Shown here in pieces: positions 16,071 through 24,922 of a stretch of DNA of 42,802 bases; positions within the stretch are counted from its first letter, which is position 1, and every line of letters starts with the position of its first letter. A model generated the notes under the pieces. It worked only from the letters and a program-made list of their open reading frames with translations, was not told the DNA's origin and did no database searches. Source of the DNA: an uncultured Pseudomonadota bacterium (GTDB lineage Bacteria; Pseudomonadota; Alphaproteobacteria; UBA3830); the NCBI GenBank assembly GCA_902771535.1, contig CACXWU010000008.1, positions 1 through 42,802 of the forward strand. The letters run 5' to 3'. A program made the position numbers and the translations under genes.

Positions 16071-17540
16071 TTACTCCTGTAACCAATCCTGCTTTGTAAA
16101 ATTTCCCCTTCGTATTTCCCCTGTATTCCTAATCATAACACCCTTTCCTTCGGGTCTATCATTATCATCTAACTCTCCCTTGTATATAAATCTTTCATTA
16201 AAGACAACTCCTTCTTTTTTTAGTTGCTTTTGCGAAAATATCAGACACAGCGAATTATTAGCACAGGAAGTGCTCTGTACCGTCACAAGAACATCTATCT
16301 CTATTTTTAGCTCATCATTTGACAATGCATTAATCTGAAATTGTCGGATCCTTCCGTCATACCCCTCAAACTTTACCGGCTTCGTAAGATCTAAACACCC
16401 ATGGATAAAACTACCTGAGATATCAAAAGCCTGCACACCATTATGAAACGTACCCATTCCATGAATTACGTTACCTTCCAAATCCCCCGAATATGAACAA
16501 TCTCCTCCTAAATCAACAGTTCTACATTTCTTTGGCATAGCGTCATTACTGACGGATTGTTCGGACATTCTATCATCATTATCGGACATCATACTTCTCA
16601 TTTCTCCTGAATCTCTCTGACTATTCATAGAAGACCACTCATCGTTATTGAACATAACATCTAGTATATTAGCTCCCTCATCTTGATCAAAACCACCGTG
16701 ACTCTTGTCTTCGACTATCCCTTTTTCAGAGTGATTCTCTTGCCCTGAATTAGTCTTTGTTCTTGTTATCCAATTATGCGCATTATCTTCGATAGCTTTT
16801 GCAGGATTATCATTTTTTTCTCGAAGCTGTTTCTCCAACAAAGACAACCTCTCTTTAAGAAAAGCAATTTCTGATTGACTAACTTCATTTTCTCTTTTCC
16901 TAACTTCATTTTCTCTTTGAAAAAAAATAAAACTATCTTTTACCGCCTCCGTTAACAACATTAATTGACATTTACTATTACCTCTAAACTTTTGACAAGA
17001 CTCGGTTAACTCTCTGTTATTTATCACCTGTAATATACCATCTATACAACTTTGTCTTTGATTTTCGTCTTCCAACCACCGCTGCCCTGTACTTTTGGAC
17101 TGATTTCTCAAAGCAACAGATAAAAACTCTGCTGTATGTCTCCAACGATCATTTTCTGAAACTATAAACTTGTTTGCTCCCTGCGCTGCTTTCCAATTTT
17201 CAAACAACTCTGTATTATCTCGCTGTACAACCTTTAAATTTTGGGTCAATTCTTCTTGTTTCTGCTCTAATGACTCGTTTTTTTGCTCCAACTGTAACAC
17301 CAACGATACCAAATCCTCTTTATTCAGTTTATCTAAATGAGTCTTATTCAGCGGAATAACCCCTCCTCTATGTAAACGTCTATCCGACACAGGAAACAAC
17401 TGTCCCGCTTTATTATTGCGGCTAAAACTCAAAATTCCCCGACTGTTCTTTCCCTTGGCTATCCCTCTCCTTGAATGCATACAAAAAACATCCGTGCAAC
17501 ATAAGGACAACCCCCCCAAAAAAAGCAACAACTTTTTCAT
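16071..17540 (-). CDS. Secreted coiled-coil protein with C-terminal MORN motifs
   Basis: The 489-residue protein has a signal peptide (KKLLLFLGGLSLCCTDVFC) after a good SD (GGGAGAG). Residues about 65-110 form a coiled coil (LVLQLEQKNESLEQKQEELT), another coil lies at about 205-245 (QRENEVRKRENEVSQSE), then an acidic, Ser/Asp-rich linker. The C-terminal 150 residues hold MORN-type strands: YSGDLEGNVIHGMGTFHNG and YKGELDDNDRPEGKGVMI, then TGEIRRGNF. Layout matches the gene at 14079: signal peptide, variable helical part, MORN C terminus. A partner or tip role for the fibre system is possible but not shown. Confidence 0.65.
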   Translation of the reverse strand: MKKLLLFLGGLSLCCTDVFCMHSRRGIAKGKNSRGILSFSRNNKAGQLFPVSDRRLHRGGVIPLNKTHLDKLNKEDLVSLVLQLEQKNESLEQKQEELTQNLKVVQRDNTELFENWKAAQGANKFIVSENDRWRHTAEFLSVALRNQSKSTGQRWLEDENQRQSCIDGILQVINNRELTESCQKFRGNSKCQLMLLTEAVKDSFIFFQRENEVRKRENEVSQSEIAFLKERLSLLEKQLREKNDNPAKAIEDNAHNWITRTKTNSGQENHSEKGIVEDKSHGGFDQDEGANILDVMFNNDEWSSMNSQRDSGEMRSMMSDNDDRMSEQSVSNDAMPKKCRTVDLGGDCSYSGDLEGNVIHGMGTFHNGVQAFDISGSFIHGCLDLTKPVKFEGYDGRIRQFQINALSNDELKIEIDVLVTVQSTSCANNSLCLIFSQKQLKKEGVVFNERFIYKGELDDNDRPEGKGVMIRNTGEIRRGNFTKQDWLQE

Positions 17541-17600
17541 TCTACTCTCCCAGACTGAAACCCGTAGGAGAACATTACTCCTCCCTTTCGAAATCGGACA

Positions 17601-18170
17601 TCAGGATTTAGCCTCTAATCTGATTTTTAAAGCCCCCTTGTATTCCCCGTCTTCGATTGACTCCATCAAATCATCAGGATCAACTCGAAGCATCCAAGAT
17701 TTTTCATTAGAAACCTCATCTTCCTTCACTGTTTGATATTTTTTTCCACCTTCCAGCTTTCTCACTTTTCCATCAGGACCTAACAATACCAATGAAAACC
17801 CTAACCTATAATTCTCATTTTTTTTCAAATCATCTGAAACCGCCTTGCTGTTTAAAACATACCATCCGCCACCGCTGTATACCACATTACTGCCGGCTTC
17901 AATGATGATTTCCGGACTCACCGATACATTGCGAATATTAAATTCGATCTCCCTATCTTTTTCGTCTGACTTACTTCCTTTGTCATTATAAAACTTCAAC
18001 ACCTTCTTTCCTCCGTCAGGAGACTCTATAGACACCTGAGCAACTATTTTCGTTGACATATTAACCATCAACGACTTATCCCCCCTTTTACCATAGGGAG
18101 TTGCACCAGCCTCCCCCACACCGGCAATCAACATAACTGCCGCACAGACTTTTAATAATTTGCCATTCAT
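17601..18170 (-). CDS. Pilin-like secreted subunit A
   Basis: The 189-residue protein begins after AAAGGAAA and has a signal peptide (KLLKVCAAVMLIAGVGEAGA). One beta-rich domain follows, with STKIVAQVSIESPDGG, EIEFNIRNVSVSPEIIIEAG and the terminal strand DGEYKGALKIRLEAKS, again a fimbrial-subunit-like end. It is the first gene of the minus-strand row of five (three pilin-like, two MORN) and is divergent from the chaperone-usher operon, with 174 bases between. Confidence 0.62.
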   Translation of the reverse strand: MNGKLLKVCAAVMLIAGVGEAGATPYGKRGDKSLMVNMSTKIVAQVSIESPDGGKKVLKFYNDKGSKSDEKDREIEFNIRNVSVSPEIIIEAGSNVVYSGGGWYVLNSKAVSDDLKKNENYRLGFSLVLLGPDGKVRKLEGGKKYQTVKEDEVSNEKSWMLRVDPDDLMESIEDGEYKGALKIRLEAKS

Positions 18171-18344
18171 GATACTTTCCTTTCGCTACAACAAACACAC
18201 AAACCACTATCTCACCATCTAGCACCTTTTTATTTTTAAGGCAATAGCTTTTTTTACAATCCTATGAAGTTATTGTTTTATTTGATATTAGTATATATAT
18301 TGTAAATGTTAATTTTGATTAGATGATAAAAACAAAGGACAAAT
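18171..18344. promoter_or_regulatory. Divergent promoter region of the fibre locus
   Basis: This 174-base AT-rich gap separates the minus-strand pilin/MORN row from the plus-strand chaperone-usher operon and must hold both promoters. A TATATATT box near 18292-18299 could serve the plus side. Exact -35 boxes are not clear. Confidence 0.4.
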
Positions 18345-19004
18345 ATGCATAAAATTTTATCAATATTGTTGGCTGGATTTTTCTTTATTTTAAACGCAGA
18401 AGCGCTGACGGTGGTTCCATTTGTTCATTCTTTTGATCCTGAAGATACGAATGAAAAAACTTTTCAGTACTACGTAGAAAATAAAACCGATGATTTTTTG
18501 GCATTCGAAATTTCCGTATTTCGCAGAAAGCTGGATAAAAAAGGAAACGATATTCTCGAAAAAGATACCGAATCTTTCATGCTGAGACCGTCGCAAATTA
18601 TCATTCCTCCCCACTCTTACAGAAATGTAAAGGTCAAATGGAGAGGTAACGAGGAATTCAAAAAAAATCCAGAAAAAGAACAGGCTTTTCGTGTGGTAAT
18701 GTCTCAATTTCCCGTGAATCTGAAGAAAAAGAAAGAAAAAAATCAGCAAGCAGCCATTCAGGTGGTATACGAAATTAAGGCTTCGCTGTACGCAACTCCG
18801 AAAACAGCTAAACCTGATTTGAAAATAGTTTCCGAAAATGCCAAGTTCATTGTTTTAAGAAACGACGGGAACAGAAGGGCCGAGCTCAAGAAATCTGATT
18901 TAGTAATTCGCGATAAGAAAATTACGGATTTGATCAAGCCAAATGACGTCGACACCGTAGTCATGGCGAACGGCACTCGCATATACGAAAAAAAGGCGAA
19001 ATAA
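18345..19004 (+). CDS. Periplasmic fimbrial chaperone (PapD-like)
   Basis: This 219-residue protein has a signal peptide (HKILSILLAGFFFILNAEA) and the two-domain Ig-like layout of pilus chaperones. The first domain has FQYYVENKTDDFLAFEISVFRR, RPSQIIIPPHSYRNVKVKW and QAFRVVMSQFPV; the second has LYATPKTAKPDLKIVSENAKFIVLRNDGNRRAEL. It would bind unfolded pilin subunits in the periplasm by donating a strand and deliver them to the usher. The low similarity to standard PapD and the subunit types nearby point to the class 5 (CS1/alternate) group. It starts the plus-strand operon; AAAGGAC is upstream. Confidence 0.82.
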   Translation: MHKILSILLAGFFFILNAEALTVVPFVHSFDPEDTNEKTFQYYVENKTDDFLAFEISVFRRKLDKKGNDILEKDTESFMLRPSQIIIPPHSYRNVKVKWRGNEEFKKNPEKEQAFRVVMSQFPVNLKKKKEKNQQAAIQVVYEIKASLYATPKTAKPDLKIVSENAKFIVLRNDGNRRAELKKSDLVIRDKKITDLIKPNDVDTVVMANGTRIYEKKAK

Positions 19005-19008
19005 TGTC

Positions 19009-21609
19009 GTGAAAAAACATCTGATTACCTCTTTGCTGTTTTGTAGTTGCTGTTCTGTCGTGATGAAAGCAGAATCTCTAGGAACAGAGTCGAATTTGAG
19101 GTATGAGGATGCGGAGGCTGAGCCATCAGTGCCAGATCTGGATTTAAAATACGCAGATAGCGAAGAATTGTACCGCCAAGTTTTCGGACATGTTGAGCAG
19201 CAAGAAGACATGCTTTTTGATGCCGATGTATTGGTAGATGGAGAAAAATCCGGCAGCGCTCCGACATTTATCGGAAAAATCTGTAAAATCCAAGCTGCAT
19301 CGCTAAAATACTGTTTGGAGGAATATCTCGAGCCGGAAGATATTAACATCATCGATAAATACAAGGACGAGGACGGATTCGTAGAATTTTCAAAATTAGA
19401 TATACTTTCACTTAAAACCAGACTTAATCAGCTGACTATGCAAGTAGAAGTTTCTCTCCCCGTGGAAAAGAAAAGAATACGCAACTTTAGTGACAGGAGA
19501 GGTTCTCAAAGAGAGAGGTCAAATGTAGATCCTGCAAATGTTAGTGCCGTCATGAATGTTCGTGTGTCGCAATCGTTCGAGCGTGGAAAATCTCGTCCGT
19601 CCAACAAAAAAAATTTAATTTTTACTCCTTACGTGAATTTGTTTGGAATTTGCGTGGAGGGAGAAGCTTCATATAAGCAATCAACAGGGGACAAAGGAAG
19701 ATTTCGCAGAGATCGTACAACTGTCGTCTACGATTGGGCAGAACCGGACGTAATGTTCAAATTGGGAGATATAATCAGCCAATCGCTAAATTATCAAAGT
19801 CCCCCTCACCTCTGGGGATTTAATATAAATAAGGATGTCGAAAGAGAAAAATCCGAAGGATTTTCCAGCCCGATTCGCATAACTTTGCTAAAAACCAGCA
19901 CAATCGAAGTTTACTCCAATAATCATTTGATAAGAACCAGAACCAATGTCGCTCCCGGAACATACATTTTAGACGATATTTCGTATAACAGCGGAACAAA
20001 CGATATCAAAATAAAAGTTATCGATGAAAGCGGGCGTGTGGAAATTTTAGATGAAAGCTTTTTCTATGAAAGCTCATATGTTCCGAAGGGAAAATTTACC
20101 TTTAACGGAAGCTATGGATATCCTGAAATAAACGATTCAATCAAAGGGAGATATGACAAGAAAAACCCGTTACTATCTCTGACTTTTAAATACGGTCTGC
20201 TCTCCTCCGTTGAAGTCGGTCTGGGATTATTGAGAAATAAGTCGGGAAAAACCTGCTCGTATGAAATTCGCAACAAAAACACCTTAGGTCATTTCGATTT
20301 TAAATTCGCCACCAGTAATTATAGGGAAAATAATTCGAATCTTTCCGGAAAAGTTTATTACGCGCAGTATAGCTCGCCATCAATCAATCTTTTCGGTAAA
20401 ACAAATCTCAATTTTTCGGCTTCAATAGAAAAATCAGATAACTTTTTCAGGCCCTATCTCGCCAAAAAAGACGAAAATTTTAAATTCAATGACATACTAA
20501 GGCCGGAAGAAAATGTTAGGGGGAAAAATACCACCATCAGATATCGAGCTAGTTTGAGTAATATATTGTCGTTCAATACGGGTTTTAGTTATTATCAAAA
20601 AAAAACTTTTGATAAAAAATCGAGCAGAAGTATATCATGGGATGTTTCACGAGGATTCAGCATCGACAACAATTGGCTCAGCAACGGAAACATCAGCGCG
20701 AATTTCAACAGAAGCGTGGAATACGACGGGAAAAGAAGGAAATCTTTCAGCATATACTGCTCCCTATCTCTCAAAAATCACGTTAACTTGTCGAGTGGAT
20801 ATTCAAGAGATGATGACAAATTCACCAGCTATATTTCAGTATCTCATTCTCCTGAAAATACGGGATTCAGTTACGATATTACCGCCGAAAAATCCTCCTC
20901 CAGCAAAAAGTTAAAGATAAATACAAACTATTCAAATTCTATATTCAAAGGAAACATTAATCACTCTCGAAATAATCAAGGCGAGAGTTCAACTCTCATC
21001 GGAGCGGAATCGGCGTTATATTTCGCAGACGGAAGATTCGCAATTGCCCGCACCGATTATTCGGATGGAGGATTTGTTTTAGTTACTCCTAAAAAAGATT
21101 TAGCAAAACATAAGATAAAATTTTTGAACAAGGATACCGAATCGGGGTTTATGGGAGGCGGCGCGGTCCTGAAAAACTCCCGAATTTCGTCAACGGTTTC
21201 ACGAATTGATCTTAAGGATATTCCGGACAACATTGCTCTTAAACTTGACACTATTGTATCTCAGGGGCAGTACAAACGAGGATTCATTGCTGATATTCAG
21301 GGAATTAAATCCGTTACAGCGCGCGGAATTCTCGTGGATTCTCAGGGAAAGATTTTGGAACAGGTAACTGGTTTCGCGATCAACAAAGACAACACCGATG
21401 AGCCCCCTGTGTCATTTTTTACCAATTCTTTGGGAGAATTCTCTCTGACAGAGCTGAAACCCGGCAACTATAAACTTACAATAAATGTTCAAAATACCGA
21501 ACCTCTCGAACTGAAAATAAAAGAAACGCCTGAAACCGAAGAGCTGGATTTGGGAACGGTTGTATGTAAGGATTCTATTAAGAAAGGAAAAAATGATGAA
21601 AATACTTAG
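19009..21609 (+). CDS. Outer membrane fimbrial usher
   Basis: The 866-residue protein starts with GTG and a signal peptide (KKHLITSLLFCSCCSVVMKA). An N-terminal domain is followed by a long beta-barrel and a central plug-like segment (ITLLKTSTIEVYSNNHLI, then APGTYILDDISYNSGTNDIK) typical of ushers. The C-terminal domain (ARGILVDSQGKILEQVTGF, NSLGEFSLTELKPGNYKL) resembles usher CTDs with a carboxypeptidase-regulatory-like fold. Ushers form the outer membrane pore and assembly platform for chaperone-delivered subunits. It starts 4 bases after the chaperone stop. The end overlaps the next gene by 14 bases. Confidence 0.85.
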   Translation: MKKHLITSLLFCSCCSVVMKAESLGTESNLRYEDAEAEPSVPDLDLKYADSEELYRQVFGHVEQQEDMLFDADVLVDGEKSGSAPTFIGKICKIQAASLKYCLEEYLEPEDINIIDKYKDEDGFVEFSKLDILSLKTRLNQLTMQVEVSLPVEKKRIRNFSDRRGSQRERSNVDPANVSAVMNVRVSQSFERGKSRPSNKKNLIFTPYVNLFGICVEGEASYKQSTGDKGRFRRDRTTVVYDWAEPDVMFKLGDIISQSLNYQSPPHLWGFNINKDVEREKSEGFSSPIRITLLKTSTIEVYSNNHLIRTRTNVAPGTYILDDISYNSGTNDIKIKVIDESGRVEILDESFFYESSYVPKGKFTFNGSYGYPEINDSIKGRYDKKNPLLSLTFKYGLLSSVEVGLGLLRNKSGKTCSYEIRNKNTLGHFDFKFATSNYRENNSNLSGKVYYAQYSSPSINLFGKTNLNFSASIEKSDNFFRPYLAKKDENFKFNDILRPEENVRGKNTTIRYRASLSNILSFNTGFSYYQKKTFDKKSSRSISWDVSRGFSIDNNWLSNGNISANFNRSVEYDGKRRKSFSIYCSLSLKNHVNLSSGYSRDDDKFTSYISVSHSPENTGFSYDITAEKSSSSKKLKINTNYSNSIFKGNINHSRNNQGESSTLIGAESALYFADGRFAIARTDYSDGGFVLVTPKKDLAKHKIKFLNKDTESGFMGGGAVLKNSRISSTVSRIDLKDIPDNIALKLDTIVSQGQYKRGFIADIQGIKSVTARGILVDSQGKILEQVTGFAINKDNTDEPPVSFFTNSLGEFSLTELKPGNYKLTINVQNTEPLELKIKETPETEELDLGTVVCKDSIKKGKNDENT

Positions 21610-22339
21610 TTGTTTGATAATAATTTGCGAATGTGTTGAAGTTTTTTGTTTGGAACCTGGAGAATTTCCCGCCATCGTTTCCATAGAAAATCCCGACAAC
21701 TTACGAATAATAGATCAAACCGACAATACCGAGATAGAACGGTTTCATGTATCTGTATTTTCAAATCCGCGAAAGTGCGCCAATGGATCATTAGAGTTCA
21801 TTCTCAAGACAAGTTTCGAAAATTTCAACGAAATCATCCGATTTGATAATGAAATAATTAAAGATACAATCAATGGGAAATTATTCTGCGTAATAATTCC
21901 CAAAAACGAATTGGAAAATAAAATCTTTTTCAGAGATATTCAGCTAACGCCGGATAATTCAAAATTCAAGTTGGATAAAATAAGGCTTAAAATAGAACCG
22001 AAAGTCGCAATTTCCGCGGATCAAAAAAAAGTGGACTTCGGTAGGATTTCACACAACGGCACTCGTTTGGTGTCTGAAAACTCACCCACTGTCGTCATAA
22101 GATATTCCATTCTCAAGGACGCCGTTTGCGAAGTCAACAGCAAAAACAATTTTCGCTTGAAAAATAAAGATAACTACATATCGTACTCGGTAAACGAACT
22201 CACCCAGAACGGAGAGATTTATTTTCTGTCAGATCAAAATCAGTATGTTGCAAATTTCAGAATAACTGACTTGAGGAAAAAGCCCGTCGCCGGCACATAT
22301 ACGGATAAGATAACCTTTTCCATAAAAACTCAATTGTAA
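21596..22339 (+). CDS. Fibre subunit or tip adhesin candidate (two Ig-like domains)
   Basis: This 247-residue secreted protein has a signal peptide (KILSCLIIICECVEVFC) and two beta-rich halves: an N-terminal domain (residues about 25-125) and a C-terminal domain that ends AGTYTDKITFSIKTQL, the last strand typical of CS1-type subunits. In class 5 systems a two-domain tip adhesin follows the usher gene; the order and the layout fit, though it is shorter than the usual 350-plus residues. ATG at 21596 has AAGGA 7 bases upstream; ATG at 21593 is possible. Confidence 0.6.
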   Translation: MKILSCLIIICECVEVFCLEPGEFPAIVSIENPDNLRIIDQTDNTEIERFHVSVFSNPRKCANGSLEFILKTSFENFNEIIRFDNEIIKDTINGKLFCVIIPKNELENKIFFRDIQLTPDNSKFKLDKIRLKIEPKVAISADQKKVDFGRISHNGTRLVSENSPTVVIRYSILKDAVCEVNSKNNFRLKNKDNYISYSVNELTQNGEIYFLSDQNQYVANFRITDLRKKPVAGTYTDKITFSIKTQL

Positions 22340-22667
22340 AAAATCTCTTTTTTTAAACAGACATTTCCGTAGAAATTTTTGTTTATATAATCGAAAGTTG
22401 AGAATTTATTCGGTAATAAAAAAGGATTTTTATCCTATTTTCTGCCATAGCACTTTACAATAATCTCCTCTGTCTCGTAAAACCTGCATTTATCTCTTCC
22501 TTTCGTCAAAATATAAAAATCTTTAATATTTTGAAAAATACGGGTATTTTCTTTTATTTTTCCTCTGTAAAATGTTGATGTGTTAACCTTTTGTTAATAT
22601 AATTAATGTATTATAGTTTGTGGTTTGGGTAGGGTACTCAAGCTTTTTTGGATTTAGGAGAGTGAAA
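22340..22667. other. AT-rich gap before pal
   Basis: No gene is seen in these 328 bases. A weak hairpin AGGAT/ATCCT at 22423-22436 followed by ATTTTC may end the usher operon. The pal promoter is probably in 22583-22620, where TTGTTA and TATTATAG boxes occur, but the spacing is not ideal. Confidence 0.4.
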
Positions 22668-23141
22668 ATGGAAAAGAAAAGTTTGATTTCTTTGGCTGCC
22701 TTGATGTTCTTGGCTGCCTGTGAATGTTGTTCCGACGAAATCGATCAGGTTGAGGTTGTTCAGGATGATTCTTTGAGCGCGGCCACTGCAGATTTCATTG
22801 CCAATGCCGGTGACAGAGTTCACTTTGGTTTTGATAAATCAACTCTTTCTGAGGAGTCGAAAGCTACCTTGGGGCGTCAGGCAGATTGGTTACAGAACCA
22901 TCAGCAGTACAATGTCTTGATTGAAGGACATTGCGACGAAAGAGGTACTCGTGAATACAACCTCGGATTGGGAGAAAGAAGAGCTGACGCGGCGGCGAGA
23001 TTCCTGGCAGAAAAAGGTGTTGCCGGAGACCGCATCAGGACAGTTTCTTACGGTAAGGATCGTCCAATCGCAGCGACTGGATCTCAGGAAGAGATTTACA
23101 GACTGAACCGTGTTGCTATTTCGGTTCTTGAAAAGAATTAA
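22668..23141 (+). CDS. pal: Peptidoglycan-associated lipoprotein
   Basis: Pal anchors the outer membrane to peptidoglycan as part of the Tol-Pal system. The 157-residue protein has a lipobox LAAC with Cys18 and a C-terminal OmpA-like domain: VHFGFDKSTLS, IEGHCDERGTREYNLGLGERRADAAARFLAEKGV and RIRTVSYGKDRPI with the peptidoglycan-binding Asp and Arg. The start at 22668 is set by AGGAG upstream; a longer in-frame extension would bury the signal peptide. The tol genes are not in this window, so pal stands alone here. Confidence 0.95.
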   Translation: MEKKSLISLAALMFLAACECCSDEIDQVEVVQDDSLSAATADFIANAGDRVHFGFDKSTLSEESKATLGRQADWLQNHQQYNVLIEGHCDERGTREYNLGLGERRADAAARFLAEKGVAGDRIRTVSYGKDRPIAATGSQEEIYRLNRVAISVLEKN

Positions 23142-23181
23142 TTTTTCGTTTTAGAGAATTTTTTCTATTTATCCTGTATTG

Positions 23182-23206
23182 ACCCGCTTTTTAGCGGGTT
23201 TTTTGT
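23182..23206 (+). terminator. Intrinsic terminator after pal
   Basis: The 6-bp stem ACCCGC/GCGGGT with loop TTTTTA is followed by TTTTTTG. A classic strong terminator. Confidence 0.9.
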
Positions 23207-23735
23207 TATGCGAAATTATTATTCAGTAGTCCTGACCGCCGAAAAAATAATCGAAATATCAATGTGTTACACATAATATAAATTTGCACAAAAATTCACA
23301 TTTATATCAAAACAATTGAAATTTCAGCAAAATACCTACATTTCTTCAAGTTTTTTATGAGAAAAAATGAAAAAAATTTTTAGAAAAAATCACAAAAATC
23401 TGCAAAAAACGAGGTTAACACTTTGATTTTTCTAAATATTTGCCTCGAGTTGCAATGTTAGTTTTTTTGTTTTATTAATGAATTAAGCTGGATAGCGAAA
23501 TGAAAGATAAAGAACTGATTCTCGCAGGGTCTGCACAGGGACTCATCAGTGTCTAAAAAAAATAAGGCCGGTTAATTTACAGGCGAAGGCGGTGCTTTTG
23601 CTTATCAAAAGTACTTTCGCATAAAGCGCAATGTGTTTTTGACATGTTGCGCTCCGGAAAGCTTTACCAAATTTTCTATTTCATTTCGCAAAAATTGCGA
23701 GAAAGCTCCAAGCAACTACAGTGAAAGGAAAGAAA
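23207..23735 (+). other. Non-coding stretch with a structured leader before the portal gene
   Basis: No standard-size gene lies here. The first about 260 bases are AT-rich. An 18-codon frame (MKDKELILAGSAQGLISV) at 23500-23556 has no strong SD and may be chance or a remnant. From 23580 to 23700 three hairpins follow each other: CTTTTG/CAAAAG (within a longer GCGAA/TTCGC pair) at about 23584-23620, an 11-bp stem at 23625-23653 (AGCGCAATGTG with CATGTTGCGCT, counting G-U pairs) and TCGCAA/TTGCGA at 23686-23700. They are not followed by T runs. The leader could be an RNA element for the phage cluster or a remnant of lost terminase genes. Confidence 0.45.
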
Positions 23736-24884
23736 ATGTTTAATTTTTTTAACAAGACTGCGAAACGAAAGGAAACGCTGGTGGCGTTGCGCGGATCAAA
23801 TCCCGAGTGGACGCCGAACAACTATAATTCGATGGTTTCGGAAAGTTTTCAGAAAAACGTATTTGCATTTCGATCGATAAATCTGATCGCGTCGGGCATT
23901 GCATCAATTCCTATGTACGTAAAAAACGAAGATCTGACCATAAATCGAAATCTGACGGAATTACTAGCTCATCCGAACAAAGAACAAGGTCGTAGCTCGT
24001 TCATCACCAGTGTGGTCAGCTATTTACTTTTATCGGGTAACGCCTTCGTCTACTCGGATGGAGATCAGTTGTACAGTTTAAGATCAGATCGCGTAAAATT
24101 GGTTTATGATAGTACAAAAACCTCCGTAAAATCTTATATTTACGAAGTTGATGGCGTTCGAATCCCCGTCGACTTAGAGGATATCTTGCACGTAAGATCT
24201 TTCAATCCAACCAACGATTGGTATGGATTTGCTCCTCTGCGCGCTGCTATGTACGCCATCGATCAATATAACGAAATGGCGAAACACAATCTAAGCATTT
24301 TGCAAAACGGGGGACGTCCGAGCGGCTGTTTGATTTTAAAAGATTTTCAAAATCTTGATGAAGAGACGCGCGATGCGATAAGGAATCGACTCAGCGAAAT
24401 TTATTCCGGAGCCAAAAACGCGGGACGCATCATGCTTTTGGAAGGAGGGTATGAATGGCAAGAAATGGGATTAACTCCGCGAGACTTGGATTTTGCCGAA
24501 GCTCAAAATACCATCGCTCGTGAAATTGTCCAAGCGTTCGGTGTCCCTCCGATTTTGGTTGGAATTCGCGGCGACTCTTCCTTTAATAATTACCGAGAGG
24601 CACGCGCTCACTTCTGGGAGGATACCGTGTTGCCTTTGGCGGAACTTATACGCACTCAATTTACCGATTGGTTTCGAAAAAAATATCAAGAAAATTGTGA
24701 AATTTACTTTGATCTTGATTCCATTCCGGCATTAATCGGAAAGAGAGAAATACTGTGGGAAAAAGTTTCTAACGCCGACTTCCTTTCCATTGACGAGAAA
24801 CGAGAAATTTTAGGTTTCCCGAAAATGAAACATGAAGAATCGAAAGAAACTGATCCGAAAACCACGGAAAAGAAAGATAACTGA
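23736..24884 (+). CDS. Phage/GTA portal protein (HK97 type)
   Basis: The 382-residue protein matches HK97-family portal proteins: NVFAFRSINLIASGIASIPMYV, PNKEQGRSSFITSVVSYLLLSGNAFVY, DILHVRSFNPTNDWYGFAPLRAA, the clip/stem region NGGRPSGCLIL and the C-terminal VPPILVGIRGDSSFNNYREA. The portal is the ring through which DNA enters and leaves the capsid. ATG at 23736 follows AAGGAA; an upstream GTG at 23721 overlaps it. No terminase gene precedes it, which is unusual: in phages and gene transfer agents (GTAs) the large terminase normally does. Confidence 0.92.
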   Translation: MFNFFNKTAKRKETLVALRGSNPEWTPNNYNSMVSESFQKNVFAFRSINLIASGIASIPMYVKNEDLTINRNLTELLAHPNKEQGRSSFITSVVSYLLLSGNAFVYSDGDQLYSLRSDRVKLVYDSTKTSVKSYIYEVDGVRIPVDLEDILHVRSFNPTNDWYGFAPLRAAMYAIDQYNEMAKHNLSILQNGGRPSGCLILKDFQNLDEETRDAIRNRLSEIYSGAKNAGRIMLLEGGYEWQEMGLTPRDLDFAEAQNTIAREIVQAFGVPPILVGIRGDSSFNNYREARAHFWEDTVLPLAELIRTQFTDWFRKKYQENCEIYFDLDSIPALIGKREILWEKVSNADFLSIDEKREILGFPKMKHEESKETDPKTTEKKDN

Positions 24885-24922
24885 TTAAAACTCAATCATT
24901 AAATAAAGAAAAAAGGATAAAA

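Noticed and set aside
13603-18170. Plus-strand frames across the pilin/MORN row
   Set aside because: The minus-strand frames have signal peptides, SDs and consistent endings, while plus frames are short and of low complexity.
23207-23735. Terminase remnant before the portal gene
   Set aside because: Reading frames in this stretch give no terminase motifs (Walker A/B or nuclease). The 18-codon frame is too short to assign.
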